Shown: positions 6,075 through 6,127 of the stretch, piece by piece
How positions within the stretch are numbered: position 1 is the stretch's first letter
Layout of the letters: each line of letters starts with the position of its first letter
DNA from: Gemmatimonadota bacterium
Lineage (GTDB): Bacteria; Gemmatimonadota; Gemmatimonadetes; Longimicrobiales; Gaopeijiaceae
Reading direction: 5' to 3'
NCBI GenBank assembly: GCA_007129525.1
Contig: SKVI01000326.1
Coordinates: forward strand, 1-6,127
Length of the DNA stretch: 6,127 nucleotides
The notes under the pieces: generated by a model
The model's database searches: none
What the model saw: only the letters and a program-made list of their open reading frames with translations
Told to the model about the DNA's origin: nothing
Position numbers and translations under genes: made by a program

Positions 6075-6127
6075 ATGACGGACAGCGACTGCTCAGCCGT
6101 CTCCTGGCGGACCCGCCGTCGGATCGA
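6075..6127 (+). CDS. Start of an unidentified gene, cut by the window edge
   Basis: ATG at 6075 follows the HAMP gene stop with no gap and opens a frame reading MTDSDCSAVSWRTRRRI before the window ends. Seventeen residues show no signal peptide and no recognisable motif. The strong ribosome binding site and zero spacing indicate an operon with the HAMP-domain gene, so a signalling or regulatory partner is possible but unproven. Confidence 0.6.
   Translation, partial: MTDSDCSAVSWRTRRRI

Overview
The window is very GC-rich and densely coded, with strong G/C preference at third codon positions. The outer-membrane protein at 520-2193 combines a bactofilin-like stretch with an Omp85-type barrel and carries a diverged loop motif (LPGH). 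From memory, that style is common in Gemmatimonadota and related free-living Gram-negative phyla. Assignment to that phylum is an inference; a Gram-negative cell envelope is well supported by the barrel and the exported enzymes.

Layout, left to right. (1) 2-112 (+) is the last 36 residues of a serpin, whose body lies outside the window. (2) 229-507 (+) is a complete 92-residue thiamine-binding (MTH1187/YqgV, DUF77-type) protein with a strong ribosome binding site. (3) 520-2193 (-) is a 557-residue outer-membrane beta-barrel protein, convergent with gene 2 and only 12 bases from it. (4) 2194-2445 is a divergent intergenic region that must hold the start signals for both flanking genes. (5) 2446-3999 (+) is an exported alpha/beta hydrolase, followed 13 bases later by (6) 4013-5527 (+), an exported class C beta-lactamase-like serine hydrolase with four C-terminal membrane helices. 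These two form a probable operon. (7) 5499-5783 (-) is the 3' part of an unrecognised gene. (8) 5814-6074 (+) is the C-terminal half of a HAMP-domain protein. It is followed immediately by (9) the first 17 codons of another gene at 6075, cut by the window edge.

The operon pair looks like a cell-envelope hydrolytic module: two serine hydrolases of unrelated fold, one soluble in the periplasm and one membrane-anchored. Their substrates cannot be read from the sequence. No defence system, CRISPR array, transposase, tRNA or rRNA was seen.

The two least ordinary things are at small scale. First, a 17-bp tandem duplication sits exactly on the start codon of the serine hydrolase (3994-4027) and rewires the join between the two operon genes. 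Second, an apparent rearrangement scar at about 5783-5821 separates two C-terminal gene fragments that point away from each other.
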